Shown here one piece after another: positions 47,401-60,932 of a DNA stretch of 64,000 nucleotides. The first letter of the stretch is position 1, and each line of letters opens with the position of its first letter. The DNA comes from Beroe ovata (Eukaryota > Ctenophora > Nuda > Beroida > Beroidae): assembly GCA_946803715.1 (NCBI GenBank), contig CAMPET010000005.1, forward strand, positions 232,735 to 296,734, given 5' to 3'. The notes below the pieces were generated by a model. The model made no database searches. It saw only the letters and a program-made list of their open reading frames with translations, and was not told the DNA's origin. Made by a program: the position numbers and the translations under genes.

Positions 47401-50400
47401 NNNNNNNNNNNNNNNNNNNNNNNNNNNNNNNNNNNNNNNNNNNNNNNNNNNNNNNNNNNNNNNNNNNNNNNNNNNNNNNNNNNNNNNNTGAGAAACTCGG
47501 ACAACCGAAATTTCACTTCAATCCGATGATCATTTCCTGAGTTAGTGGCCGCCATAACCCCTTATCGACCCAAAACATGTCAGTTTGGATGAGCATTTGA
47601 GGATAGCTCCCAAACGGATCGACCGATTGACTTGAAACTTTTACTATAGCTCAAGGACCTTGAGAACCTCGGACAATCAAAATTTCATTTCAATCCGATG
47701 ATCGTTTCCCGAGTCAGTTGCCGCCATAACCCCTATCGACCCAGAACATGTCGCTGTCAGTTTGAGTGAGCATTTGAACTACTATAAATACGTGGATGTG
47801 CCACTTTGTTCATCGCAGAAAAGGAACAAGAACCACCTTCTAATTTGCGCCTACATAAAGTGCATTGACACTAACAAACCCGGCGGACAGTGCACTAGAT
47901 ATCAAAAGTCACGTGACTCATTTTAATATCCAGGTGTGCTGACGGTTACTACGATTTCTCCATGTCTGGATGCAAGCAGTGCGAGTGTAACAATATCGGG
48001 GGTAACAATGTCTGTGACCCTGTGTCAGGAGAATGCACGTGCAAGGAGAATGTCAAGGGTAACAGGTGTCTCACGTGCAAAGACAATGCCTTTTCACTGC
48101 AAGTGGGTATTGATTTAGTGAATACGTGACTTAAGTGATAAATACCTTAAAAAAAGGGTTTTTGAACCCTTCTATAGAGCTTATTGCTAACTGTGGAAAA
48201 GCAATTGTTGATGTGACATTGAAAGGGATATTAAAATCACGGTATCGGCAGAAGAATTTATCACTGATTTATTCTCAACCTACCCTATCCTTCACACATC
48301 ATCTGCCTCCGCTAGCAATCGAATCCAGACGGCTGTCAGGCATGTTTCTGTCACGGTCACACCGACGAGTGCACTGCTGACACGTCCTACACTCCGATAC
48401 GAATCAGCAGTGATTTTAGAGCGTCGAATGACGACTGGAAGTACCGGGTAAGTGAACTGCGGCGCGCGCAACAGAACATGTGAATTACCCGTGCACTGTG
48501 TGCGCGCCAGCTGCTTTTATAGATATTATTCCTAGCGTGCCCTTTAAATTGGTGCTGTCGATAGGATACATTTATTCCCACTCGCTGATAGCCAGTTCAC
48601 AGCTGCAGCTTATTACTATGGTTGGATGCGCCTCTGGTTATCAGAATGCGCCTCTGGTTATCAGAATGGCGCCACTGGTTATCAGAATGGCGCCACTGGT
48701 TATCAGAATGGCGCTACTGATGACGTCACTTGTTGTTCTCTAATCAGCACCCCTCAGAGAGGAGATTCGCGCCAGCTACTTGATCCAGAGCACGTGTACC
48801 TGTTCGAACACCTGAGGATAACCAATGGCGAGGATTACGATCAGGCTTACTGCTTCGTAGCACCTGAGAAATACCGTGGCAACCAGATGGGCAGTTTCCT
48901 TAGCAACCTCAAACTCTCGTACAACATCAGAGGTGAGTTATCATGGGCTAAGAAATGTTGCTGTGACATTCGTTGGGTTGCTGCTGTCCCTTCCTGGCTG
49001 GTGTTTTCTAATCACCCCACATTTAATGAGAATTATCAAACCGATACAGTTACACTCCAATTTCCTCGAAATCCCTGAACCTATAACTGCAGTGGTGTGA
49101 CACCGATGCAATTACCATGTCAGTTAATTTGATAATCAATATAGAAAACTGTCACATGATTGACACTCGTACACCGCCTGTGTACATGCCACTGCAACAT
49201 GGCTATTTTCTGCATACCACGTTATTAGATTAGAACTAGCCCATCCCGGGGTTAAGAATCCAATTTCATCTCGAATGTGGGAATGAGATTGCACCGGGGC
49301 GATAAATTCCATGTATAGAATGTATAGTGTATTGTGAACCTAAGCACGGTATACATTGTACAATGTACTACCTATCTATACTGTACAATGTACATTCAGA
49401 TATTGCTGGATGTGCAGGGTGTGCGTATTACATTGACGTGGCGTCTATTTCTGTAGCACCTCCCAAACATACAAATTCGATCAGTCTCATAGCACAATAC
49501 ACTGTGCAGTGCAGATGCTCTGCTTCCTTACAAATCATCCTGATAAGAAGAAACAATGAAAATGCCATATTCATTGTTCATGAACTGTAACCGAAAAACC
49601 AATCTCCTCTCTTCCTCTGCCAGGTTCTAATTCAGCCATCACGGAGATAGTGATCCGTGGGAAACCCTACACTCTTACCCTCATTCCTAGGATAAACCCG
49701 GTGAGTAGTTGCGGAGCAATTATTTTTACTCGTCATGACAAATCAATTCGAGGTACCCACATATCTGTTGACTAGGAACCTACTTACCTGTTGATCACGG
49801 CATGGTTGATAAAACTTTAAAATTATGATTTTCGTGAGAGATTTGGAAGGAGGTTCTCAGCCATCATCACATAACAAACAACCCTCTCTCTCAGGGCGAC
49901 AATTACGAGATGTTGCTCCATCACACCGCCTCGTGGCTCATTCACGAGACTGCCCTCTTCTCGCGGGCGTCCACGAGGCGCTCAGATCGCATTACTGCCG
50001 CTATGTTCCAGAGTGTTCTCTCGGACGTGCAGTCGGTCGAGATATGTGCTACTGTGGGTGCTGACGAGGCTTTCTACTTGGAGGTGAGTTTATTTCCGTG
50101 GTGGCGAGGTCTCAATGTCCCCCCCCAAAATACTGGTGAATTTGTCAGGGGGTACATTTTGCGGGTAAACTGGTTTTCCACAGCATAGTATGAAATATAT
50201 CCTCCACGATACGTCAGTACTGCGCAGGAATTCAATGTAACCCTCATAGCAATAACCCTGCGCGCAGGAATTCAGTATTGGTGGAGTAAGGAAGAAGTCT
50301 CGTTCCGATAGCACAGCGTACAATATGGAGAAGTGTGAGTGTCCAGTGGGATACTCAGGCAGGTGGGATATGTCACATGATTCCATCTCTCATCAACATC

Positions 50401-53400
50401 TTCTCTCTTCCACTTCCGCTAGAATCACCTCACTCTATCCAGTGTCCTCACACCTCTCCTCACCCCTCACCTCACCCTACTTCTTCTCACCCGTTCCCCT
50501 AATCCTCACCCTATGCAGTCTCCTCACCCTCTCCAGTCTCCTCACTCCTCGCCTCACTCTATCCAGTCTCCTCACTCCTCGCCTCACCCTCTCCAGTCTC
50601 CTCACTCCTCTCCCCTAATCCTCACCCACCCTCGCCTCACCCTCCCTCTCCTCACCCCAGTACCCACTCCTCACCCGCTCCCCTAATCCTCGCCCACCCT
50701 TGCCCACCCTTGCCTCACCCTCCCTCTCCTCACCCCGGTACTCACTCCTCACCTCGGAAGAGCCTCGTGTAGGGAAAGAGTGAAGAACTAGGTTGGCGCC
50801 GGATAAATAAAAAAAAAAGTGGTGGGGGGGGGGGGGNGCAAAAGTCAAATTTTTTATTGAGTTGACAGTTCTGCTCTGCAGTTATTCTGCTCTGCAGTTA
50901 TTCTTTTCGACTCATGGTGAAATACGATGTTATTTTGAATAACAATACGCTACGCAAATTGAAACGATTTACGAAAGTACACAGGATTATGATCACAGGT
51001 CATGTTTAGCTGTCGTTCTAAAGTAACGTCCTGTTGTCGGTTCCAATGGGTAGTGTATCACGTCCACTTGGCGGGTTTTCTAGTAAAACTTATAAATTGG
51101 ATAGTCCGGAATTATTGCTCATTTACTGCAAGTTCTGGTTTTGTTAACTAGTTTCAGATGGACATTTCTCCCATCCCCCTCCCCCTTCAATAACTTGACT
51201 TCTCTTTTCTGCTCTTCGTCCTTCACGACATCATATGTCAGGTGTGTAAGGAGGGGTACTACGGCACACCCGGTTACGGTAACCCACAATCGTGCAAACA
51301 GTGCCAGTGTCCCGAGTCAGACCGGTCGTTCTCCAACACTTGTGAACTGAGAGATGGAAGGATGGTGTGCACCAATTGTACTAGAGGACATACAGGTGAG
51401 AATTGGTGGTGTAGGAGCTGCTGGAGGCACGCGGTAACGCACGAGAATAATTTCAGTTTCTCAATATATAAAAATGCGGTATATATTTTGGTGGTTATCA
51501 CGTTATAAACAAGGTTTACGACACCAGGCGATCGGTGCGAGAAGTGTGACGATGGTTTCTATGGCGACCCAAGTTCTGACAACATCAACCAGTTTTGTAC
51601 CGAGTGTACTTGCAGTGGAAACATAGGTTTGCTTCTCACAGACATTAGATTATCATTAACTTGGTATAAAATCGTAGGCATAAAACTGGCAAAAAAGAGT
51701 CCCTTGAATTTATCATCTACATACAGGTCATAGAACCTCAAAAATTGGATAGTCCCAAAAATATATGGTACGAAATCCCCTGGTGTATGCGGAGTCCTTC
51801 ATGAATCACTCTGTCAATCGTGTGTTCCTTGCTCAGTATCACCTTTCCTTCTCTTCTGGAAGAAAGAGCTTGTCAAGAGTCATATACTACGTTACCTATT
51901 CAAATGGACAGGCTAGAATATGTATCAAATAGGTCAAACCTATAATAATTGGACTAAAGATAGAGAATGAAACCTGATAGATAGCTGCATTGTTGTCCAG
52001 TTTAAAGAGATCCAGATAACGTAGGTAGAGTTTCTTCCATGAGATCCGCCATTGTTCCAAGTTTTAAGATGAGGTTTGCATGATTGTGTGTGTGTGTGAT
52101 TATGAGTGATCGTGAAGTTATTGTCTGTGAATGAGTGATTATGAAGTGGTTGTGCGAGCGGTATTGTGTGAATGATGTGTCGGAAGACGGAATAGTGGTG
52201 GTGTTTTGAGGATTATTGTTTGAAATTTTCGAATAATAAGATACTACTTATTCCAACCCGAAATCATCAAATAATTGACATATTTCTCAACAATAGATTA
52301 TCTATAAGGTTGCTATCTACAGATTGGCTTTAATTAGTTGAAAAATCCCCCGGTTTTTCAACTAATTATCACAATTAGTATCTTGGCTTATTGCAAGGTT
52401 ACAACTCACGACCTCTTAGTCTCACGAGTGTTCCATCATCTCTGCATTTCACTGGTTTCCGGCCGGGAGATATCATTGTTTTCCCAACTCTGACGAAGCT
52501 TGCGTTATATCTGGCAGCATCCAACGGACAAACTGAGTACAATTATTAGTGAATATAAGGGAAATAAGCTTCTTGTTTATGCTTTATGTCAATGTTGTGT
52601 CATTTACCTTGGTAGCTACGTATATCGATTTCATAAACTTTGAGAAAAAGGTCCTCCTTGGAGACCAGCATGAGAAGTCCTCGCAACATTTTGTTTAGTG
52701 TGACTGTTGCGTTCTTCTCGTCAGTAGAAAATGAAAAGTTACTGTTTTCTTCTACCAGTGCGGAATTATTCACAGGGAAATCACCATCTGCAGTCATTTC
52801 AATATCACCTCCTTCCTGATATGTATATAGAGTGATAATATTTCCCCCAGTGTTTTTGCATCTTGAAGTACCATCGGCATTGACCTCGTCGCATTCATCG
52901 TAACTTATTGTAATGTTTTGTACGAAGTGTGTTTTTCCGAAAGTCAGAGCTATCCAAGCGTTATCGCTGTTAGGGCTAGCATATGCAAATGTTGAGAAGT
53001 TCTTATCGAACACTTTTGTCGTGTTGGCGAGGTTTGATTTGTTAGATTCGTTAGAGGAGAAGATGCATTCGGGAAGAATCCTCACACTTCCTGATTGGGA
53101 TGAATCCGTTAGAAAATGTTGTCTTGATGCTACTATGGCTTGATTCATTTGAGTACATTATCAATTCTTATACTAACCTTCATTCTCTGAACTTGCTGTA
53201 CCAATAGGATCCACCAGACATAGAAAAAGAAGCAAGGTAATCATAAACTGGTGAAAAGTCCTGATCAATTAGATTAATAAATGACAACTCAATCTATCTA
53301 TTCGAGAATCTACATTATATTGGCGGAATATTCATAAAGTAAACGAAACAAAGCCATGTGCAGGAGAGAACCAGTGCTCACATTATCTTCACATTATCCC

Positions 53401-56400
53401 TGTAATTCCTGCAATATAGTATGAATGAATACCGCGCGTTGTAGGTCACGCGCTACTATTGTGTCACGTGATACGTGTGACCAGGTGTCACGTGATTCGT
53501 GTGACATGATGTTCGTGGAATAGCTACTCAGAAGACTGTTTGGACCATCTTCCTTCTCCACAGTATTCCCATCATTCACTCTGACGTAGAAATGTTATCA
53601 AAGACCATTTTCCCTTCATAAACCGGGAACTAGCCCTTTCATTTTCTTCTGGTCCACATTGTGATGATATTATATCTGAGTTATGACACCAGAAATAGTT
53701 CGCTGAGTAGGGACGTAGTACTTATATCTGGGTTAAGACAGAGAAGACGAAATTCGGAGAGCTGAGCCTGCTGAATCTATAGGAAAAAATGCATCACCCG
53801 TTAGTCTTCATACTACCTTACACCACCTGGCACCTTGCCACCAACTTTCACAGACACACAGTACACACAGACACACAGACACAGACACACACAGACGCAG
53901 ACACAGACACAGACACACACACACACACACACACACAGATACAGACACACATACCTTTCTGGGTGTTGTAAGTGACGGTAAAGCCGTGGCACACCGCACG
54001 CCACAGTGGCCACGGTGGGCACCGTATGGCAAGGAAGATGGCGTCATATTGTCCCAGAGCGTAATACTCTGTACCAGCGGCGTTTTCCCGTACTCCATCT
54101 GACCAGAACACAAACTTCTCTGCAAAGATTTGAGCACGGATAGAAAAAGAGGAAAGATCCTGGTGCTATGGAATGCAACTACATCATGCACATTGTAAGA
54201 TTGTACGACATAAATGTTCTCTATTTTCTGAGTCGTGGAGTAAGGAAAGCAATACTCACGGGGATCAGCATCCAGAGACATGATCTGTGTCAAGGGATAC
54301 GCTGCCCCGTCCCTAACTCCCATCATGAACGTCTTACTACTCGGTGCACACTCCATACACCTGTCGTTAGACGCCCAGATACTGACAAGCGTGAAGCTGT
54401 GGAGTCTCGTGCCCAGGGGACGTTTGTACTCCCATACCACGCCGATCTTTTCTTTGGGATTGGCACACGTGGCCACGAACTCCTCGTTGTCGTACCACCG
54501 TTCAGTAAACATGGCGGAGGTTATCTCTTTGACTATACTTTTGTACCACCCGCTACCCTCTGATATCGTCACGCTCTCTGTCTCTAGGCGGGGTTATGGT
54601 GAGATGTGATATTGCGATGGTGGGATGTGATGGTGGGTTGGGATGGTATAGTGAAGAAACCTAGATGAGTCTATTGACCCTTAGCATTGACCTGTAGCAT
54701 CGAAAATAGTATTTTTTTCGGGTCAAAGCCTAATTCATGCCTGTAGCCTATAGAAATGACCTTACTTTAGGAACTTTTAGAATGACTTACTGTTCCAAAG
54801 ATCTTGTTCACTGCAGAGTCTGCAGTCAAACCACCAGAAGATCAATAACAGCACGACCATTATCGATCATTATTCTCCTGCAACTCTCGACAGATACGAA
54901 TTATAGTTCTTATACCCATAGGTGAGCTGAGAATGATGTCATGCATGAATTCCTGCAGGAGTCAATTCATTCGTTCATCCTTGTACTCGATTTAGTATGA
55001 ATATGGAAACCACACCACAATTTATTTTGATGCTGAGCAGTGTAATGATCAACAAAACAAATTAGACGAGCTGAAGGATTGTCATGGCAACAGCTATTTC
55101 TTGCAAGGCACGAACCCGGGAACCCCCTACCGTGACACCAGATGTCGCAGAGTATTAAACCCCGCGTGTCCTTTGAAAGAGAGAGAGAGAAGTTGTTCCT
55201 ACCAGTTTCTAACTACATACAATAAGAAAGAACAGATGCAGTTAGAACAGATGGGGTTGCTTAGATGAGGTGCTAAATTATACCACGAGAAAGTAATATT
55301 TTCTTTTGATCTATCGCTCGTTCAAAGTGGTGTTATATTTTAGAAAATATGTTTCATGAAATATTATCATATTGAGAAACATGTGAATGTGAAAAGAAAA
55401 CGAATAGATGTCAAAAGATCTTCGTTTATAATGGCTTATTATGAGTGAGATTACTGACGGTACTTTGAAAAAGAGTTTCCTCAAATTTTATAAGTTCCAA
55501 AACGTGTCAAAGTTAGCGCTCCCACACCACAAGTTGATCAGCAGCTGCTGAACAATATGTATGAATAGGGCCTCAGTGTGGTAATTTAATTAATACATTA
55601 TCCGATCAATTACAAAGCTATGTCGTTTAATTGCCCCCCCCTCTGTGATGGGTTGATATGCTTTGTATAATGTATCTATAGCTCTGCAGAGACAAAGGAC
55701 AGACCGTATGAACATGTATCTGCTATATCCACATATTCCTCGTCATCTATACTTGCCGTTAAGCAGTCAGTACTATCTTACCTTCCGATCCTACTTTCAA
55801 TCCAATAACATACTCTTTAAAAGCTCTTGATTCCAAAACTCTTTCAAGTTTCCAAACTTACTATCTGAAATGACACGTTCGCTCATCGTGACCCATGTTT
55901 TTCACTTCAACAGCTATGTAAACGTTTCATCTGCCATCTCTAGGTATCCGTATTGACAAGTGATCACATCTCGCAAACATCGTATCGACTTTACTTTAGG
56001 CAGGTTCCGAATGTCCACCTAAATAGATAATCTCCTTGTTCTTGTTAGTAATTATGATCGTCTGTGCCCAGATTTGGACGCCGATGACAACTGTAACACA
56101 AAGACCGGCCAGTGTCTCAAGTGTATCGGGAACACAGCTGGCAGAAACTGCGAGGAATGTGCTAGGGGTTACTATGGTGATGCAATTGATGCTAAAAATT
56201 GTACAAGTAAGTCCGAAATAACTTCTAAAGTTAGTCCTAAATAACTCTTCAAGTAACTCCTAGTATGGGAAGCATCTTGTTAAATTGGTGGTTCTACCAC
56301 AAGCGTCCAGCCACTCTGGTTCCACTCTCTTAACATACGATATCATAATCATTATGTAAACATTGAGATTTTACCATTTTACATGCCACAAATTGACCAT

Positions 56401-59400
56401 TGTAGACACGTTATGTCACTTCGTCAGACATTGGTATGCATAATGTGTGTGTGCAGGTAATTAGTTTGCGCCTGTATACAGGATGATCATTATTTCCTTA
56501 TTGTTTCTTCGCTGCTTCTTAAGTTACACCGCATACACGCACACACACACGCTCAATTCTTCCCCAAAATGGCATAATTCGATTAAACTTGGAGCACGAC
56601 TTCACTTGACACTGTCGTACTCTCGCATTAACGGAACGCGCGAACCCAAACGACGCGCGTGTGATTTAAATACACAGCAGTCTTTAAATCTTCCTTTATC
56701 ACGCGTGTACTTTTTACGCGTTTTGTAGATTTGTGAAGGCTTTTTATACGGATAAATGGAAGCATCTCATCAGAATGATCGATCACAATTCTATTTCAGA
56801 GTGCAGGTGTAATGAAGAAGGAAGTAGAAACCAGTATCTGTGTGACATTGAGAGTGGGCAATGCGACTGTAAACCCCACGTTGTTGGACACAGTTGTGAC
56901 AGGTAAAAAAACTTTAGAACGCTTCGAGAACTTGATCCACATAAATCTCCTTATTAAACCGCAATATTTCCTTGTGTTTCAACAGATGTGAGACCGGTTA
57001 CTACGACTTGGATAGCGGTAAAGGGTGTACTGCGTGTGGCTGCGACTTTCTGGGTTCATCAGATCTACAGTGTGCTGAGGACGGCTCTTGTCTCTGTAAC
57101 CCTGGGTATTTCGGGTTGAAATGTAGCGAATGTGGTGTCAACCACTATTACGACCCCTTCCGGGGCTGTACAGGTGAATTTACACAGGTTTATGTGTCTA
57201 CATATGAGAGCGTGATTTCAGGCGTTTTCGATAAGATGCAGACATGATTTGAATGATTCTGGACATAATCTAGTGCTTGACTGATACTATAATATCCCCC
57301 TCCTGTTGTTACCAGCGTGTGACTGTGACCCGGAGGGGTCTGAATCGCAGCAGTGTGACGAATCTGGACAGTGCCAGTGCAAAGGGACGGTCCAGGGACG
57401 GAGATGTGATTCATGTCCCCGGAACATGGTCAACGTCACACTCGGCTGCGTCAGTAAGTACACAGCCATCTTGTGAAACATGGGCCAGTTATTCTGGTTG
57501 TAAAAACTTCAGATGAACCGACTCTGATGTGAGCACTGAGCAGAGAAGCGACGTCCGACATGTTGAACTTTGAAATGGACTGTTAAGTACGAATATTCTC
57601 TCTAAGATATAATTGGTGAGATGAACACGTCATTCTCCCGTCAGATTGTCCCGACTGTTACTCTCTTGTGGAAAGAGAAGTGGACGATCTGAAGGAGAAG
57701 TTGGAGGAACTGAGAGTCCTGATGGAAAACATGGACACGCCAACCATCGAGGTGGGTCAGAGTGGCCATCTCTGAATTTCAGCAGAGGATGAACACTTTT
57801 CCTGTAATTTCGCCCTATCATTAATCATTCCTTGTCTCTCTCAGGCTGATCCAGACTTCAAGAATCAGATAGAAGCAGTTCAAGTTGCCGTTAGGGATAC
57901 ATTCGCTCAAGCAAATGAAACAGCAGTACTGGCCAAACAGCTCAATGTAGGTTACAACTATAATCAAGAAGATGTAAAGAAATGGTTTTATTTTTTGATA
58001 GTTCTGTAGTAACATGACTTCTTTATCTTTTCCGACGCTCATCTCTGCCCAGGCTGCAAAGAGTGATATCGAAGATCTCATCACAACTCTGAATATGGAG
58101 ATGGAAGACACCAACGACGTGATTGCTCTTGTAACAAATTCTGTAGAGAGCTCTGAGAGAAAGCTAGATCAGGCTATCAATGCTGTGAACAACGTGAGAT
58201 AGTGTTTCGTCTTTGTTTCTATCTCAAGTAATCAAACTGAGGAGTGAAGAATGGTGTATTAACGAATTGTATATCCCTGACAATAGCATGATTCTGTTCA
58301 GATTGAGGAGCAGTTGGATGAGGGAGTAAAGATGCTGCTCGAAGAGGGAAGAGCTGCTCTACAGAAAGCTGAGGACAACATGAACGCGCTCTCAGACGAA
58401 AACATGGAAATGCAGAAGAAAGCTAACCTGTGAGAGAAATACTATCTATCAAACTTATTTCCCGTTAAATTCTCCACTTCACATCTAAACTCAGCCCTTT
58501 TTCTGTGTTTCCAGTGCAAGGAAAATTGCTCAAGAACAGGAACAAAAGTCCAAGGAAACGGTCGAGATGGCAGATGAGGCAGAGAAGTTAGCAAATGATG
58601 CACTGAGTACGGCAAAGAACGCGCGGCTCACACTCAAAGAGACCCAGGTCGGTACACTGTACTCCGTGTATATTAGGAAACCACCTACTCCTTTATCAAC
58701 TTCTCGAGACGATGCTAATTACGAGTTTGATAATTCGTTCCCAGAAAAATCTAGAAGATTTGTATGCTGATTTCGGAGAGTTGACGGAGGAATATGAGCT
58801 GGCGAAAGCTGCAGCCGCCAGGTATATACCTGCAGCCGAGGATACATTACAGACAGCACGACAACTCAAGGATAAGGTATGACAAATCTAAATATTATAT
58901 TCTTTTCATGCCATTTTCAGAATTATATCTCCTTTGATTCATGATCGTTGATCTGTTCATTGCAGGCATGTAGCAGTGGGGATGAGGTTGATATGACAGC
59001 TATATCCGAGAACTTGGACAGACTGGAGGATAAGGCTGGTGATGCTGCCGAGGAGGCGGTGCAACTCCAGAAACGCGCGAACCAGGTTCGAGCAGTGTCG
59101 TCACTGTAATTTTCACAGAGGAATCCGGAGGATTTCCTGGCTGAAGATGGTTGAATATTTCTAATCACTGAGCGTACACAATAGTCTATTAATATGAGAT
59201 AGTTCAACCTCTTCTCCTCTTAGACGGGGAGTTGCGGTATATCTCAACCTCTCCTCCTCTAACTCCCCTCGCAGATGATTGACGACGCAAAGGATGTGAT
59301 GGCGGAGGCTGAGCAGCTCCTGCAGGACGGAGAGGTGGCTGATAGCGGCATGACGGCGCTCAAGAGCGATGCAGAGGAGGCGCTAAAAGAGAGTCAGCTT

Positions 59401-60932
59401 GCAGTGAACGAGTGTAAAGAGCTTATCGATGGTTTGTATTTGTGAGTTGGGTCGATGGTTGGTATCATCACGCAACTTTCTTTCATTCACGCAACTTTCT
59501 TTCATTCACGCAACTTTCTTTCACAATTCGTCTCTAATCTCAACGCTTGTGACTGAGCGCCGCGCAATGGACTCCAACAGCGATAGAACGATGATTCCCC
59601 ACACCTTCTCTACTGCTACCTGCATCCAACTCCTACATCATCTGGACAGCACTCAAGTCGAGTTGGAGTACAATNAAGTTGCTGGATGTACTACAAAACT
59701 TTGAACAGGAAGTTGAAGCAGCCAAGGCAAGAGCTAAGGGGGCAATTTCTGAAATCGATGATTTGGAGGATGCACTTGATGAAGCACAAAACAAGGTTCT
59801 TCATCTTTCAAATATTTCAATTTGTATTTGAATCACAGTTGGATCAACAATCTTTCTATCGACAATATTCATAGGTTGATGCCGCCGGAGTGAAACTGGG
59901 CGACAAGCAAAAAGACATGAGCAACATGCTCGATTCCATTGTCGATGCGAAAGGAAACCTCGAAGATTCGCTCAACAGCGCCCGCGAGGTAACGGACCGG
60001 ATCGCGGACTTGCTTGCAGAGTCTCGATCCGTTGCGGAGGATGCGGAATCTCTGGATGGTGATGTGGCGTCGGCTCTCGCCGAGATCAGGCGACTGAGAG
60101 ACGAGGCAAGGAATGGAACAGATATGTTGAGAGAAGTGTTGAAGAGAGCTGATAATAGTAAAGCTACTTCCAAGAGCATCGGTAATCAGCAAGATTTTCT
60201 TTTGTGTAGGACACGATGAATTTGAATAACTTTAGTACTTCATCATATGTATTCATATAGGTAAAGAACTTATTAAAACTTTCCACTTCACAGATCATGG
60301 CTCAATTCAGTTTCCACTTTCAGCAAGCACGCTTGAGTCAGGGGAAAGCAAGCTGAAGAGCCTCAGAAAAGAACTGGACTCTGTAGAGAGCATGGACTCG
60401 GAGAAACTGAAGGAAATGATTGATGAGTTGGTGGAAGCAGAAAAAACACTCGATGAATCAGGTTGGCTGTACTTGTTATCAGATAATATCACGCAAAAAT
60501 CACGCAATCATAGCGTTTGATCGTGAAGAAAGATCACTCATGAAATATACTCGCTTTATTATACGATGATTGCATTTTCAGGACTGGATGGTAGGATAGG
60601 TGAAATGAGGAGAATCTCTTTTGAACAGGAGGACAAGATAGCTTATTATCAAGCTCAAATACAGGTATGTTAGTCGGTGTGGTAAAATAAACTGATTGAC
60701 TGAAATTACAGACATAGATCACGGCTCATCAGTCACATAATTTAATGTAATTTTCTTGTCAAAAATAGATCACAGCTCATCAGTCACATAATTTCATGTA
60801 ATTTTCTTGTCAAAGCATTGTCTCACTGGCCATGTTTCGTTGCAGCTAATGAGGGAAGAAATACAGACACTGGAACGGGTAGAGTCCGAACTACCAGATG
60901 ATACAGTCTGTTTCAATCCTAACAACGTGTAG
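41447..60932 (+). CDS. Laminin gamma chain with an extra LF (domain IV) module
   Basis: A signal peptide starts at 41447 ([19 protein letters not shown]). The LN domain reads [33 protein letters not shown] and [12 protein letters not shown], gamma-like. LE modules fill 42809-44767. Exons 44948-45121, 45285-45441, 45527-45662, 45779-45864, 45964-46048 and 46194-46308 form an LF-like domain ending in [12 protein letters not shown]. More LE modules (46415-48102) precede an L4 domain (48316-48447, 48758-48932, 49624-49700, 49895-50083, 50268-50358 or so) with [19 protein letters not shown] modules continue at 51242-51395, 51528-51626, 56072-56206, 56800-56902, 56986-57173 and 57316-57453. The coiled coil starts [15 protein letters not shown] at 57646 and ends [13 protein letters not shown], with the C-terminal Cys that links gamma to beta. 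Estimated product about 2,000 residues. It is a secreted basement-membrane subunit. One junction (50358 to 51242) does not join in phase. Confidence 0.94.
44497..44576. repeat. ~17-bp tandem repeat in a laminin intron
   Basis: About five copies of CTCTCTATAACAACCCC or variants, followed by other CAACCC-rich sequence up to the acceptor at 44642. Confidence 0.85.
47310..47790. repeat. Inverted copies of the 172-bp satellite with an assembly gap
   Basis: About three units read as the reverse complement of the 11.1-12.2 kb satellite: GAGTGAGCATTTGAGGATAG, CGGACAACCGAAATTTCA and TCGACCCAAAACATGTCAG recur. A run of N from 47362 to 47488 lies inside, so the array may be longer in the genome than shown. 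It is within an intron of laminin. Confidence 0.93.
48627..48714. repeat. 21-bp tandem repeat, four copies
   Basis: Copies of GCGCCACTGGTTATCAGAATG, with the first two one base shorter and CTCTGG for CACTGG. It lies in a laminin intron between exons ending 48447 and starting 48758. Confidence 0.93.
50400..50765. repeat. CT-rich low-complexity tract
   Basis: Loose repeats of TCTCCTCACTCCTC and CCTCACCCT in a laminin intron, followed by poly-A and poly-G runs and a single N at 50837. It is likely hard to assemble, and it lies where a laminin exon seems to be missing. Confidence 0.85.
52399..53244 (-). CDS. Small secreted protein, discoidin-like, nested in laminin
   Basis: Three in-phase exons: 53244-53178, 53138-52608 and 52532-52399. 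The N-terminus [19 protein letters not shown] is a clear signal peptide. The mature part of about 225 residues has [19 protein letters not shown] and [20 protein letters not shown], which resembles the opening strands of galactose-binding-like (F5/8 type C or fucolectin) domains: a hydrophilic loop, DxxxST, then a W-containing strand and a hydrophobic strand. Several NxS/T sites are present. The last exon has [22 protein letters not shown] before the stop. It lies on the opposite strand inside the 51627-56071 laminin intron and next to a second small secreted gene. The fold assignment is by eye and weak; the gene structure is well supported. Confidence 0.75.
53681..54860 (-). CDS. Small secreted protein, possible paralogue of its neighbour, nested in laminin
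   Basis: Exon 54860-54791 encodes a signal peptide ([19 protein letters not shown]). Exons 54583-54260 and 54119-53955 follow in phase. They contain [20 protein letters not shown], a [19 protein letters not shown] strand pair and [10 protein letters not shown], then [18 protein letters not shown] and a Cys-rich [15 protein letters not shown] segment. A final short exon near 53731-53681 would close the frame in phase with a stop, but this is the least certain piece. The order of loop, W-strand and hydrophobic strand parallels the neighbouring gene at 52.4-53.2 kb, so the two may be old tandem duplicates with a galactose-binding-like fold. The intron before the last exon holds a CA microsatellite. 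Confidence 0.65.
53853..53952. repeat. (CA)n / CAGACA microsatellite
   Basis: ACACAGACACAGAC-type repeats of about 100 bp, inside an intron of the nested minus-strand gene. Repetitive open frames on both strands here are not genes. Confidence 0.93.
54861..56071. other. Rest of the large laminin intron, no gene seen
   Basis: Upstream of the nested gene at 54860 and within the laminin intron. It probably contains that gene's promoter. No exon is supported. Confidence 0.5.

Noticed and set aside
47202-47555. Frame spanning the N run
   Set aside because: It crosses an assembly gap and is made of satellite sequence.
53808-54111. Long Cys/Val/Ser frames on the minus strand
   Set aside because: They are translations of the CA microsatellite and run on from a true exon past its GTATGT donor.
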